Made by a program: the position numbers and the translations under genes
DNA from: Paenibacillus amylolyticus
GTDB taxonomy: Bacteria > Bacillota > Bacilli > Paenibacillales > Paenibacillaceae
DNA: 64,000 bases
Assembly (NCBI RefSeq): GCF_001570725.1
Contig: NZ_BCNV01000001.1
Location: forward strand, 124,001 to 188,000
Reading direction: 5' to 3'
The notes under the pieces: generated by a model
Seen by the model: only the letters and a program-made list of their open reading frames with translations
The model's database searches: none
Told to the model about the DNA's origin: nothing
Shown here: piece by piece, positions 18,131-26,292 of the stretch
Layout of the letters: each line of letters begins with the position of its first letter
Numbering within the stretch: the stretch's first letter is position 1

Positions 18131-18243
18131 ACCATCCGTGCTAGGGTTGAAAGGGTGTAAGATTGTATTATCGGATCAATAGCAAGGGACGCACCGAAAG
18201 CACATACGCTAATGTACAGACCGGCCAGGTGGCCGGTCTTTTT
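18131..18243 (+). ncRNA. Conserved element C, copy 2: leader of the tail operon
   Basis: Homologous to 15328-15441. It ends in a 9-bp terminator stem AGACCGGCC-AGGT-GGCCGGTCT (18218-18239) with a T-run. It lies 130 bp upstream of the first tail-cluster gene on the same strand. If the promoter lies inside or upstream of the conserved block, the hairpin would act as an attenuator of the whole operon; otherwise it is a stand-alone small RNA. A TTGAAA (18156-18161) and a TATTAT (18175-18180) are too close (13 bp) for a normal SigA promoter, which would leave room for an activator such as ArpU. Confidence 0.6.
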
Positions 18244-18373
18244 GATGCGGTGAATGTAGTCCCGGTACTGGTTCGGTCGGAATACGACTCTGATTTAAAA
18301 GGGGGAGTCTACTGCTGCTGCATTGTCGCTGCACGGTGTGGGCAGATCTCAAACTTGCAGCCAAAGGGGCGAA

Positions 18374-19303
18374 ATGAATGTGTCTATGAATAATGAGACT
18401 AGCACTGCCATAAGCACCAGTGGATTGAGTACGTTCATTAAAAAAACGCTGAATCAGAAGCTCGCGGTACTTGTTCCAGATTGGGACGGTCGTGTGCTAG
18501 ATGTACCTGCGTCAGGCGAAGTGTTAGCCGGGCCTTGTGCAATCGTTGCGTTTGCCGAAGAAGTGCCGAAGTCTGCTTGGGCGGGATATCGAAGGATTAT
18601 TAAAATCTCACCATACGCTCGTCCAGAAGATGGTGGCACTGAACAAGTGGAAGCTTGGTCAGCCCTTCTAATTGATGGGTTGCACCAGGTAAGACTGGTG
18701 GATGAAGCAGGCGAGGCCTTCACCTGTATCTATCTGGGTTCTTCAGATAGTGACCGGGTGGATGCAGGGTCCGGCATGGTTACGCGCAGTCTACGGTTTG
18801 GGGTGTATGTTCCCGAAGACTCGGGAGCTGCTCTCGTTGAATCAGAGGATGCGTGGTTAGCCGCGCTTCAAGGCTGGACACAGCTGGAACTTGGCTCGAA
18901 CTGGTCGGTGTATGGGGATGTCTGGCCTGGTGGGTACGAGAAGCCGTCTGTGCTATGGCGATTGGCCGGATGCAGCACGTCTGTGGCAGGCACATCGGCA
19001 TTGGAGGTTCGACAACAGTGGATTGGGCATGTGCTCACCGATCATCCAGTGCTAACACGCCAGACCGTTACTCGGTTGGTCCAGCAACTTGCAGTGCAAT
19101 CTCGTCTTGCCATCACTGAAACGGGTGGCGAAGAGCACGAAGGTAACACAAGGTATGTGACGGTGGATGAGGTCACGGCAGATCTGCAGACGGATGCATA
19201 TCTGAATGGTCAGATTCGCCTGACGTTGCAACAGCGGATTCGTCGTCCGGGTACGAATGTACCGTTCATTCGTGAGATTCACCATAGCAAAGGCATGAAG
19301 TAA
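18374..19303 (+). CDS. First gene of the tail cluster, unrecognised structural protein
   Basis: A 309-residue protein at the position held by xkdI/xkdJ-type tail-completion genes in PBSX-like clusters. The N-terminal half is rich in beta-type segments (KISPYARPEDGG, HQVRLVDEAGEAFTCIYLG). I do not recognise a named domain. The C-terminus (TDAYLNGQIRLTLQQRIRR) resembles the end of tail terminator-like proteins, a weak impression. The start is the ATG after AAAGGGG at 5-bp spacing; a second in-frame ATG is at 18386. A tail terminator or neck protein is the best guess by synteny. Confidence 0.65.
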   Translation: MNVSMNNETSTAISTSGLSTFIKKTLNQKLAVLVPDWDGRVLDVPASGEVLAGPCAIVAFAEEVPKSAWAGYRRIIKISPYARPEDGGTEQVEAWSALLIDGLHQVRLVDEAGEAFTCIYLGSSDSDRVDAGSGMVTRSLRFGVYVPEDSGAALVESEDAWLAALQGWTQLELGSNWSVYGDVWPGGYEKPSVLWRLAGCSTSVAGTSALEVRQQWIGHVLTDHPVLTRQTVTRLVQQLAVQSRLAITETGGEEHEGNTRYVTVDEVTADLQTDAYLNGQIRLTLQQRIRRPGTNVPFIREIHHSKGMK

Positions 19304-19370
19304 ACGTTAGTCGAGAGGAACCTTCTATATAAGGGTGGTTCCAGATTATAGCTTTGAGTAGATTGGTTTA

Positions 19371-19427
19371 GCTTCAAATTCATAGGTTCATAGGATCGAA
19401 AATTCATAGGATCGAAAATTCATAGGT
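19371..19427 (+). repeat. Short tandem repeat (16-bp unit) in the tail-operon gap
   Basis: CATAGGATCGAAAATT occurs twice in tandem (about 19389-19421), with partial units on each side. It lies between the first tail gene and the YqzN/YkzM gene. A small hairpin GGAACC...GGTTCC is at about 19318-19346. No function is seen. Confidence 0.6.
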
Positions 19428-19485
19428 CAACCTTAAAGATCAACGATTCACGAAATCAGTAGTCCAACAATGAGGTGAGATGGCA

Positions 19486-19686
19486 ATGGCAAGTTCAGTG
19501 AAAAAAAGCAAACAGACAGCCCCGCAGTATACACGGGCAGAACTAATGAATCATGCAGAAGCCCTCTTTGCCGTTAAGGCAGAGGTGCTGTATGGTGCAC
19601 TGTACGAAGCAGTGCAAGAGACGTTTTCCATTGAAGAAACGCAAGAACGAATTAACCAATTTATGAAAGCGAAGGTGAAGGGATAA
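19486..19686 (+). CDS. YqzN/YkzM (XkzA)-like small tail protein
   Basis: A 66-residue protein with the YqzN/YkzM pattern: a Lys-rich N-terminus, then YTRAELMNHAEALFAVKAEVLYGAL and a helical tail. In PBSX and skin this small gene always sits directly before the sheath gene, as here. The ATG at 19486 lies eight bases after GAGGTG; an ATG at 19480 is too close. Its stop overlaps the sheath start by one base. The role is unknown; it may be a sheath cofactor. Confidence 0.85.
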   Translation: MASSVKKSKQTAPQYTRAELMNHAEALFAVKAEVLYGALYEAVQETFSIEETQERINQFMKAKVKG

Positions 19687-21149
19687 TGGCAGGTGGAACT
19701 TGGGAGCAAACGAATCGTCCGGTCCTTCCGGGCTTATATATGAATTTTCAGGCGGCAGCATCCTCGGCCATTCAAGTGGGTACGCGGGGAACGGTCGTTG
19801 TGCCAATCAAGGCCAACTGGGGTCCGGTGGGGACTTTTGTTGAAGTAGGGAGCGAAGCGGCGATTGAACGTATTTATGCGGCGAATGTGCTGGATAACGG
19901 TACGGCCTATACATCCTTGAAACTCGCCCTGTTGGGTGGACCGAAGAAGCTGCTCGCTTATCGGGTAGCAAGTGCTGCGGCCAAAGCAGCTACGCTTACT
20001 TTGAAGGACAGCAGTGATGCCAATGTGCTGCAATTGGATGCGAAGTATCCGGGGGATCGTGCGAACGGATTCTACGTCACCATCCAGCCGGGTGTGATTG
20101 ATAATACGAAGCATGAAGTGCGTCTTTTTGAAGGCAACCGGATGTTGTATGCGCTCCTGACAGCGGATATTACAGCAGCGTCTCTGGCAAAAGAGATTAA
20201 CGCGGATGAACAAAATGTCTGGGTAACGGCGCAGGCGATTGGCGATGGTACTGGCGTGGTTGCAACTGTTGCGGGTGCGGCATTCAAAGGCGGCGTAAGT
20301 GGAAACGATGACCTGACCAATGCGGAATACATTGCTGTACAGGGTGCCCTGGAAGGGGAGCAATTCGACGTCTTGGCTTTGGATCAGGCGGCTGATGCGC
20401 CTCTGCTTGCGAGCTTTGCGGCATGGGTGAAACGTGTGCGTAGTGAAGGTAAACCGGTGGTGGCTGTATTTGGCGGTTCCGCAGCGGACGACACCTCTGC
20501 TACAGCAGCACAAAAAGCGGCAGCACGTTCGCTTGCGCTGAACCATGAAGGTCTGATTAATGTCGGTACAGGCGTGCGCCTTGGAGATGCATTCTACAGC
20601 TCCGCGGAAACGTCCGCCTATGTTGCAGGTCTGATCGCCGGACAACGTCTGAACCAATCCACAACCTATGCAGCTACTCCGTTCGATGACGTGACACGTC
20701 GTTGGACGCGTGCAGAACAGGAGCAGGCGGTACAGAATGGCGTATTTATTTTCTTCCATGATGGACGTCAGGTGAAAGCACTTCGCGGTGTAAACACACT
20801 GGTAACGCCAGCCGCTGGACAGAATAATGCGTGGAAAAAAATCCGTTCCATTCGTGTGTTGGATGCCATCAACACGGATTTGCAGCGCTCTGCGGAAGAT
20901 ACGTATATCGGTAAGGTAAACAATACCGAAGAGGGTCGTCAGGCGCTGATTAGTGCCATGAAGGCCTATTTGGCGCTGCTCGCACAGAGTAATGTTATTG
21001 AAGCTGACGGTTATGATGTCATTCTTGACCCAGCTTACTACGGTGCGGCACCAGTTCTCAAACCGGAAGCAGATCAAGTATTCCTGCAATGGAATGTGAA
21101 GCTGACGGATGTGATGGAGCAGTTGTTTGGTACATTTTACGTGCAATAA
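19686..21149 (+). CDS. xkdK: Phage tail sheath protein, XkdK-like
   Basis: A 487-residue contractile-tail sheath protein. The N-terminus (RPVLPGLYMNFQAAASSAIQ, GTRGTVVVPI) and C-terminal part (LRGVNTLVT, IRVLDAINTDLQR, ERIGKVNN-like YIGKVNNTEEGRQ) match PBSX XkdK and related sheath proteins. Many copies would polymerise around the tube and contract on firing. Its presence makes the particle myovirus-like (R-type). The start overlaps the stop of the previous gene, and translation is likely coupled. The length is close to the family norm of about 465. Confidence 0.96.
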   Translation: MAGGTWEQTNRPVLPGLYMNFQAAASSAIQVGTRGTVVVPIKANWGPVGTFVEVGSEAAIERIYAANVLDNGTAYTSLKLALLGGPKKLLAYRVASAAAKAATLTLKDSSDANVLQLDAKYPGDRANGFYVTIQPGVIDNTKHEVRLFEGNRMLYALLTADITAASLAKEINADEQNVWVTAQAIGDGTGVVATVAGAAFKGGVSGNDDLTNAEYIAVQGALEGEQFDVLALDQAADAPLLASFAAWVKRVRSEGKPVVAVFGGSAADDTSATAAQKAAARSLALNHEGLINVGTGVRLGDAFYSSAETSAYVAGLIAGQRLNQSTTYAATPFDDVTRRWTRAEQEQAVQNGVFIFFHDGRQVKALRGVNTLVTPAAGQNNAWKKIRSIRVLDAINTDLQRSAEDTYIGKVNNTEEGRQALISAMKAYLALLAQSNVIEADGYDVILDPAYYGAAPVLKPEADQVFLQWNVKLTDVMEQLFGTFYVQ

Positions 21150-21200
21150 GGTTGTGTGGAAGGAAAGAACAATATTTTATAATTTCTAGGAGGAAAATAT

Positions 21201-21608
21201 ATGTTGGATGCATCAAGAGTAATTCTCGGTACCCATGGTCAGTTGCATATCGATGGTGTGTGGCAGACAAACATTAACAAGCTGGAAGCGAGTGTGGAGA
21301 TTGAAAAGCGTGAGCTGAACCTGGTCGGTAACGACTGGAAAGTGCACAAAAACGGCGCAAAAAAAGGAACAGGCACGATGACGGGCTACAAAGTCACTTC
21401 CGATATGATCCAGCGCGGCTTCACCAAATTCGAGATTATTTCCAAGCTAAACGACCCTGAATCGTATGGACATGAGAGTGTATTGCTGAGAGGTTGCATG
21501 GTGGACAAAATTCAGCTTGCCAACTGGACAGCGGGTGAGGAAGTACCGGAGGAAACAGGTTTTACGTTTGAAGGATTTGAATTGCTGAATCCGATTGTGG
21601 CGAACTAA
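21201..21608 (+). CDS. xkdM: Phage tail tube protein, XkdM-like
   Basis: A 135-residue tube subunit (LDASRVILGTHGQLHIDGVW, then INKLEASVEIEKRELNLVG), matching the XkdM/DUF2001 family in sequence style, length and place directly after the sheath. It stacks in hexameric rings inside the sheath. A strong AGGAGG ribosome site precedes the ATG, consistent with a high-copy structural protein. Confidence 0.95.
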   Translation: MLDASRVILGTHGQLHIDGVWQTNINKLEASVEIEKRELNLVGNDWKVHKNGAKKGTGTMTGYKVTSDMIQRGFTKFEIISKLNDPESYGHESVLLRGCMVDKIQLANWTAGEEVPEETGFTFEGFELLNPIVAN

Positions 21609-21687
21609 GCTTTGGAATAGGCACGTTATTGAGCTGGTTTGCTCAAGCGTGATTGTATAGTTACTTCATTAATAATTAGGGCACCAT

Positions 21688-21716
21688 TGCAGGCCGAGAT
21701 GATCTCGGTCTCTTTG
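21688..21716 (+). terminator. Weak hairpin after the tube gene
   Basis: CCGAGA-TGA-TCTCGG followed by TCTCTTTGTT. The short stem and poor U-run suggest at most partial termination, which would raise sheath and tube levels above downstream genes. Confidence 0.4.
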
Positions 21717-21784
21717 TTGTCTCTACAGGCTTGGAAGATGGCATCGATGAACCCATTTGTGAAATAAGAAGGAGATAACGCCCG

Positions 21785-22219
21785 ATGAGTATGAATGAAA
21801 ATATGTCCGAAGAACAGATTTTGGATCAGTTGTTTGAAGCAGCAGAACGTTTGCCAGAGGAGAATGTACGCATTCAGCGTCTGGATCTGCTGTTGACCTT
21901 GCGTGGACTGACGTCTTCCAAAGTGGACCACATTCGCGAACGTTGTACGATTCGTAAAACGACCAAAGGCCGCACCGAGGAAAAGGTGGATACCGAAACA
22001 TTTAACGCGCTGCTCATTTCTGAAGCAACGGTGAAATTGAAAGTCCGCAGCCTGGAACTCTCCGGCTGGGGAGATACCCGCATTACCGGCCGCATGAAGC
22101 TGTCTGGTGGAGAACAGGCGGTACGCCGCATGCTGCTTGCAGGAGAATTGGATGCCGTAGGTGATAAAGTGCTGGAGCTGTCCGGCTTCGGTGTGGAGAT
22201 TGAAGACCTAAAAAACTGA
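21785..22219 (+). CDS. xkdN: Tail assembly chaperone, XkdN-like (zero-frame product)
   Basis: A 144-residue protein of the XkdN family (AERLPEENVRIQRL at about 24-37; MKLSGGEQAVRRMLLAGELD), located between tube and tape measure like all tail assembly chaperones (lambda G, P2 E). It should bind the tape measure during assembly and be absent from the particle. AAGGAGATAACG precedes the ATG. The last codons, CTA AAA AAC TGA, form a -1 slippery site; see the frameshift feature. The zero-frame product is probably the major form. Confidence 0.93.
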   Translation: MSMNENMSEEQILDQLFEAAERLPEENVRIQRLDLLLTLRGLTSSKVDHIRERCTIRKTTKGRTEEKVDTETFNALLISEATVKLKVRSLELSGWGDTRITGRMKLSGGEQAVRRMLLAGELDAVGDKVLELSGFGVEIEDLKN

Positions 22220-22368
22220 TTCACTCCGGCGGGGTGACCACGTTCCTGTATCACATGTGGGTGCGTCATCATCTCCGGCCCGGAGAGTTCTGGTCTTTGC
22301 CACGCGGGGAGCGCTCGCTGTTAATTGCGTTCTCGGAAGAGGAAATAGAAGGTGGCCTAGAAGAATAA
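22210..22368 (+). CDS. -1 programmed frameshift extension of XkdN
   Basis: The heptamer A-AAA-AAC at 22210-22216 ends exactly at the XkdN stop codon. Four bases later is a 7-bp hairpin, TCACTCC-GGC-GGGGTGA (22221-22237). Slipping back one base opens a frame of 50 codons to TAA at 22366-22368, starting LIHSGGVTTFLYHMWV and ending EEEIEGGLEE. The fused product would have 194 residues. Tail-chaperone genes of long-tailed phages commonly make a minor frameshifted form (GT of lambda, E' of P2). The extension has no ribosome site of its own and fills the gap up to the tape measure gene. Confidence 0.9.
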   Translation, partial: KKLIHSGGVTTFLYHMWVRHHLRPGEFWSLPRGERSLLIAFSEEEIEGGLEE

Positions 22369-22389
22369 AGGCTAATGGAGGTGATAGAA

Positions 22390-24222
22390 ATGTTTGAGAA
22401 TATAGTTAGTGATGGTATTAAATCATTTAGCAGGTTGAGGAATTATATGGGGAAAACTAACAAAAAAAAATCTTTTAATTCGCCTGCTATAAGTACAATT
22501 CATAAGATTGTTTCTAGAAATGCGATGTTTAAACCTAAAATTAATTTTAGTGAAAATAAAAATTCAAAGTTTTTAAAGAAGAATAAAAATTTTAATAAAC
22601 TGCTTAAAGGAACAGGATCGCTAATAAAAGCAGTGGCAAATCAAAAAAGTTATCATACGGGACCTCATTTTAATTCAGTTGAAAAAAAGAAAGATGCATC
22701 TGTAGGGGACAAACTAAATTTCTTATGGAATAAGTCTGCATCGGGAGTAAAAAGTGCGACTGGCTGGACAAAAGATAAGGCAAATTTCTTATGGAATAAG
22801 TCTGTATCAGGAGTAAAAAATGCTATTGGGTGGACAGGAGATAAGGCGAATTTCTTATGGAATAAGTCTGCATCGGGAGTAAAAAGTGCTATTGGGTGGA
22901 CAGGAGATAAGGCGAATTTCTTATGGAATAAGTCCGTATCAGGAGTAAAAAGTGCTATTGGGTGGACAGGAGATAAGGCAAATTTCTTATGGAATAAGTC
23001 TGTATCAGGAGTAAAAAATGCTATTGGGTGGACAGGAGATAAGGCGAATTTCTTATGGAATAAGTCTGTATCAGGAGTAAAAGGTGCGACTGGCTGGACA
23101 AAAGATAAGGCAAATTTCTTATGGAATAAGTCTGCATCAGGAGTAAAAAGTGCGACTGGCTGGACAGGAGATAAGGCAAATTTCTTATGGAATAAGTCTG
23201 TATCAGGAGTAAAAAGTGCTATTGGGTGGACAGGAGATAAGGCAAATTTCTTATGGAATAAGTCTGTATCAGGAGTAAAAGGTGCGACTGGCTGGACAAA
23301 AGATAAGGCAAATTTCTTATGGAATAAGTCTGCATCAGGAGTAAAAAGTGCGACTGGCTGGACAAAAGATAAGGCAAATTTCTTATGGAATAAGTCTGTA
23401 TCAGGAGTAAAAGGTGCTATTGGGTGGACAGGAGATAAGGCAAATTTCTTATGGGATAAGTCCGAATCGGCATGGAATCAGTTAACAGAGTGGTACAAAG
23501 ATATCGATTTTAAAAAAAAGTTTAATAACTTTTTTAAAGTCACAAGTATCTTAAATTACATCAAAGATTTTGGTGAAAAATCTATTGAGTTCGGTAAAAA
23601 GAAAGGATGGGGCATACATCCCAAGATAGAAAATATGTGGTCAAGTCCCTTTGTAAAAAAAATTAGGATGTTTGGAAAACGAGCATTTCCTTTCCTTGAT
23701 ATTGGATCTTCTATAAACGATGTTGTACAGGCTCCAACACCAGATGAAAAAATTATTGCGTTTAGTAAGGCTTTGTTAGGTAAATTAGGCTCAATTGGTG
23801 GTGCTGCTGCGGGGACATTTTTTGGATCGTTGCTACCAGCACAACCAGCAACGGTTCCAGCTTTTGCCTATCTTGGTTCCTTAGGAGGTGAATGGGGCGG
23901 GAAAATCATAGGTGGGTTGGCAGGACAAGGTCTAACTAAGGTTTGGCCTAAAACTTGGTGGCCCTATAAGAAAGAAAAAACTTCCAAGATTAATCCAACT
24001 AAAAATTTAAACCTGAATAAAGGAAAAACACAAAACTTGGTAGGCTCTATTAATAAAACGTCTCCTTCGCAGCGCATTAATGTTACTTTACCCACAGGAG
24101 CAATCCAAATTTCAAATGGCAGTAACAAGGTGGATTATAATGGTATGGTTGCACAGATAAGTGCTCATTTTGTGAAAGAATTAAGAAAAGCTATGGAAAA
24201 CCGAAAAACGATTATGGCCTAA
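22390..24222 (+). CDS. Tape measure protein with 12 tandem 22-residue units
   Basis: A 610-residue protein in the tape-measure position, after the chaperone and before the LysM and hub genes. Residues 107-370 are twelve head-to-tail units of exactly 22 residues (DKANFLWNKSVSGVKSAIGW type), eleven well kept and the last degenerate. The C-terminal part has a Gly/Ala-rich hydrophobic region (about 455-520, LGSIGGAAAGTFFGSLLPA) that may insert into the membrane on injection. It is far shorter than PBSX XkdO (about 1,330), which predicts a short tail. The DNA is clearly more AT-rich than its neighbours, a sign of module exchange. The start follows GGAGGTGAT; an ATG 15 bp upstream overlaps it. Confidence 0.88.
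   Translation: MFENIVSDGIKSFSRLRNYMGKTNKKKSFNSPAISTIHKIVSRNAMFKPKINFSENKNSKFLKKNKNFNKLLKGTGSLIKAVANQKSYHTGPHFNSVEKKKDASVGDKLNFLWNKSASGVKSATGWTKDKANFLWNKSVSGVKNAIGWTGDKANFLWNKSASGVKSAIGWTGDKANFLWNKSVSGVKSAIGWTGDKANFLWNKSVSGVKNAIGWTGDKANFLWNKSVSGVKGATGWTKDKANFLWNKSASGVKSATGWTGDKANFLWNKSVSGVKSAIGWTGDKANFLWNKSVSGVKGATGWTKDKANFLWNKSASGVKSATGWTKDKANFLWNKSVSGVKGAIGWTGDKANFLWDKSESAWNQLTEWYKDIDFKKKFNNFFKVTSILNYIKDFGEKSIEFGKKKGWGIHPKIENMWSSPFVKKIRMFGKRAFPFLDIGSSINDVVQAPTPDEKIIAFSKALLGKLGSIGGAAAGTFFGSLLPAQPATVPAFAYLGSLGGEWGGKIIGGLAGQGLTKVWPKTWWPYKKEKTSKINPTKNLNLNKGKTQNLVGSINKTSPSQRINVTLPTGAIQISNGSNKVDYNGMVAQISAHFVKELRKAMENRKTIMA
22708..23499 (+). repeat. Twelve tandem 66-bp coding units inside the tape measure gene
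   Basis: Units are exactly 66 bp, in frame and without spacers, and many are identical or differ at two or three bases (S/N/G and T/I and K/G variants alternate). Near-identity at the DNA level means recent duplication or gene conversion, and unit number is likely to vary between strains. Confidence 0.95.
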
Positions 24223-24240
24223 GCAGAAAGGAGGCCGTGT

Positions 24241-24906
24241 ATGTCTGTATTTGAAGATAACGTGGAAGGGATACGAATGGAATTTACGCTGATCGATGGG
24301 AAAACGAAGTTCCAGTTCCCTGTGAAGCCAGAAGAGCTTACGATCTCACGTTCAAAAGGGTATGAAACGATTAATATGCTGGAGCATGGCGAGTTTGATT
24401 TTGCGCAGGGGGAGAAGGTGAAGGAGATCACCTTCTCTTCTTTTTTTCCCAAAGAATATGATGCGTCCTATTGTATGTACGAAGATTTGCCTGATCCGCG
24501 GGTAGCGATGAATATGCTGAATACTTTTCTGATATCGAAAAAGCCGCTGCGCTTCATCATCACCAATACGGGGGTGAACGTGCCGGTATATCTGATCTCG
24601 CACAATACGACATTCCGGGGCGGCGAGACAGGAGATATTTACTTCGACCTGACCCTGCGCACATGGCGGGATTCCAAGGTGGAGAAGGTGGGTTCTGCCG
24701 CATCTGGGAGCAAGTCAGGTTCTCGTACGGATTTGAAAAAGTCTAGCAAGACCTACACTATCAAATCTGGCGACTCCCTGTCCAAAATAGCAAAGCTTGA
24801 GCTGGGTAGCAGTTCCAAATGGAACGAGATCTACAAGCTCAACGCAAAGATCATCGGCAGTGATCCAAACCGGATCAAGCCCGGACAAAAGCTGGTGATG
24901 CCATGA
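24241..24906 (+). CDS. xkdP: LysM tail/baseplate protein, XkdP-like
   Basis: A 221-residue protein: an N-terminal domain (FTLIDGKTKFQFPVKPEELT) typical of XkdP and gp53-like baseplate proteins, a Ser/Lys-rich linker and a C-terminal LysM (YTIKSGDSLSKIAKLELGSS). In the PBSX family it links the tube end to the hub and binds peptidoglycan during penetration. AGGAGG precedes the ATG. The stop overlaps the next start (ATGA). Confidence 0.94.
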   Translation: MSVFEDNVEGIRMEFTLIDGKTKFQFPVKPEELTISRSKGYETINMLEHGEFDFAQGEKVKEITFSSFFPKEYDASYCMYEDLPDPRVAMNMLNTFLISKKPLRFIITNTGVNVPVYLISHNTTFRGGETGDIYFDLTLRTWRDSKVEKVGSAASGSKSGSRTDLKKSSKTYTIKSGDSLSKIAKLELGSSSKWNEIYKLNAKIIGSDPNRIKPGQKLVMP

Positions 24907-25889
24907 CCTACAAGGTCATTGTCGACGACAAATATGACATCACCAAGCTGGTGGAGACGATTACGCTGAAGGACTCGCTGGACCAGATTGCGTATCAGGC
25001 CAACATCCGGCTGGCGGTGTCTGCGTCTTCTGGTCTGCCTTCGATATCACCGGGTATGGCGGTGCGGATTAGCGGGGTTCCTTTTGGTGAAAAATCCATG
25101 GTTCACTTGCTGCATCCTGCGGTCATCTGGGAGGTGGAGAGTTCCAATAGCGGCACCAAGCGGCTGTCTCTCACGGTGTACGACCGGATGATTTATCTGG
25201 AAAAGTCGGAGGATGAGTTCCTCCTGCCGAAGGATCAGACCGCTACGCAGCGACTAAAAACCTACGCCAAAGAGTGGAAGATTCCATACGCTACATTGCC
25301 GGAAACCAAGACAAAGCTGGGAAAAGCCGTGTATCGGTCACAGACGATCTTCTCGATGATGTTTGCCGATCTGAAGGAAACGGCGAAGTCCGGCGGGGAG
25401 ATGTATCATCCACGGATGACACCCGGCGGGTTACAGCTCTTTCAGGTCGGAAGTAATGCAAAGGTGTATGAGCTTGATCGACTAATTGATCTGACCCAGA
25501 TGCGTACGCTCGAAGGGGCGGTTACCAAAGTTAAAGTGATGGCAGCGTCGGAGTCACCGAGTGGCAAAGAAGTTCCTTCCAAAGTGCTCGCAATTGAGCA
25601 GGATGGTGTGGAAGAACTGGGCACATTGCAAAAGCTGATTGAAGACGATCAGGTGAAATCGACAACCGCGGCGAAAAAACTGGCGAAAAGTCATCTGACG
25701 GGTATTCAGGAGACCTTTACGATATCAGCACCGGATGTGAATACGATTCGCGCCGGGGACGCGGTGTTGTTAAAAGGGCTGAAGCTAATCGTCATGTCGG
25801 TCAGCCGTGATCTGTCTGCCGGACCTGGAACGATGACGTTGGAGCTGGGGACGGCTGAGCTGGTGAAAAGGAGGTATTACCTTGAATAA
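24903..25889 (+). CDS. xkdQ: Baseplate hub protein, XkdQ-like
   Basis: A 328-residue protein of the XkdQ/YqbQ family, related to phage D/gp27 hub proteins (MTYKVIVDDKYDITKLVETIT; later WEVESSNSGTKRLSLTVYDR). It forms the hub to which the spike attaches. It overlaps the LysM gene upstream by four bases and the DUF2577 gene downstream by eight. A typical length and no lysozyme insertion are seen. Confidence 0.93.
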   Translation: MTYKVIVDDKYDITKLVETITLKDSLDQIAYQANIRLAVSASSGLPSISPGMAVRISGVPFGEKSMVHLLHPAVIWEVESSNSGTKRLSLTVYDRMIYLEKSEDEFLLPKDQTATQRLKTYAKEWKIPYATLPETKTKLGKAVYRSQTIFSMMFADLKETAKSGGEMYHPRMTPGGLQLFQVGSNAKVYELDRLIDLTQMRTLEGAVTKVKVMAASESPSGKEVPSKVLAIEQDGVEELGTLQKLIEDDQVKSTTAAKKLAKSHLTGIQETFTISAPDVNTIRAGDAVLLKGLKLIVMSVSRDLSAGPGTMTLELGTAELVKRRYYLE

Positions 25890-26292
25890 AGATGATCCGT
25901 ATGGGCATTTTGCCGACGTCATGCGGGGTGCGATGAGTACACATTCCCGTCAGGCCGTGAGCGGTCTGGGAGCAGTACTAGGTACGATGACCTCGTCCGG
26001 CGTAAAGCTGGATGATTTCAAGCACGAAGTGCAGGATTATCTCGTGGCCGAGTTGCCGGGCACGCTTGGACTGCCGGAGCGCGAGGCTGCTGGCGCGATT
26101 TCCGGTATATCTGACGTGGCAAACGGCGGAACGACGGGCACGGGACGGTTTCTTTTGCAAGAAGAGGAAGTGGAGGAAGCGGTGTTGTCTCTTGGCAAAG
26201 GTCTGAAAGCGGGAGATCGTGTGCTGGCGATGCGGGTGAATGGCGGTAACGACATTGTGGTGCTGTGTAAGGTGGTGAGTGCGCATGCCTAG
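25882..26292 (+). CDS. xkdR: DUF2577 protein, XkdR-like
   Basis: A 136-residue protein starting with TTG, preceded by AGGAGGT at seven bases. The N-terminus (DPYGHFADVMRGAM) and the C-terminal LKAGDRVLAMRVNGGNDIVVLCKV fit DUF2577, which has an OB-fold and may be the spike-tip or hub cap partner. Synteny (between XkdQ and XkdS) supports the call. It overlaps both neighbours. Confidence 0.9.
   Translation: MNKDDPYGHFADVMRGAMSTHSRQAVSGLGAVLGTMTSSGVKLDDFKHEVQDYLVAELPGTLGLPEREAAGAISGISDVANGGTTGTGRFLLQEEEVEEAVLSLGKGLKAGDRVLAMRVNGGNDIVVLCKVVSAHA

Noticed and set aside
19734..21146. A 470-codon minus-strand frame opposite the sheath gene
   Set aside because: It is antisense to a certain structural gene, with Cys/Arg/His-rich composition and no ribosome site or family.
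22708..23499. Regular 66-bp repeats that could suggest a CRISPR array
   Set aside because: There are no spacers. The units are in frame and contiguous inside one long coding region and encode a 22-residue protein repeat.
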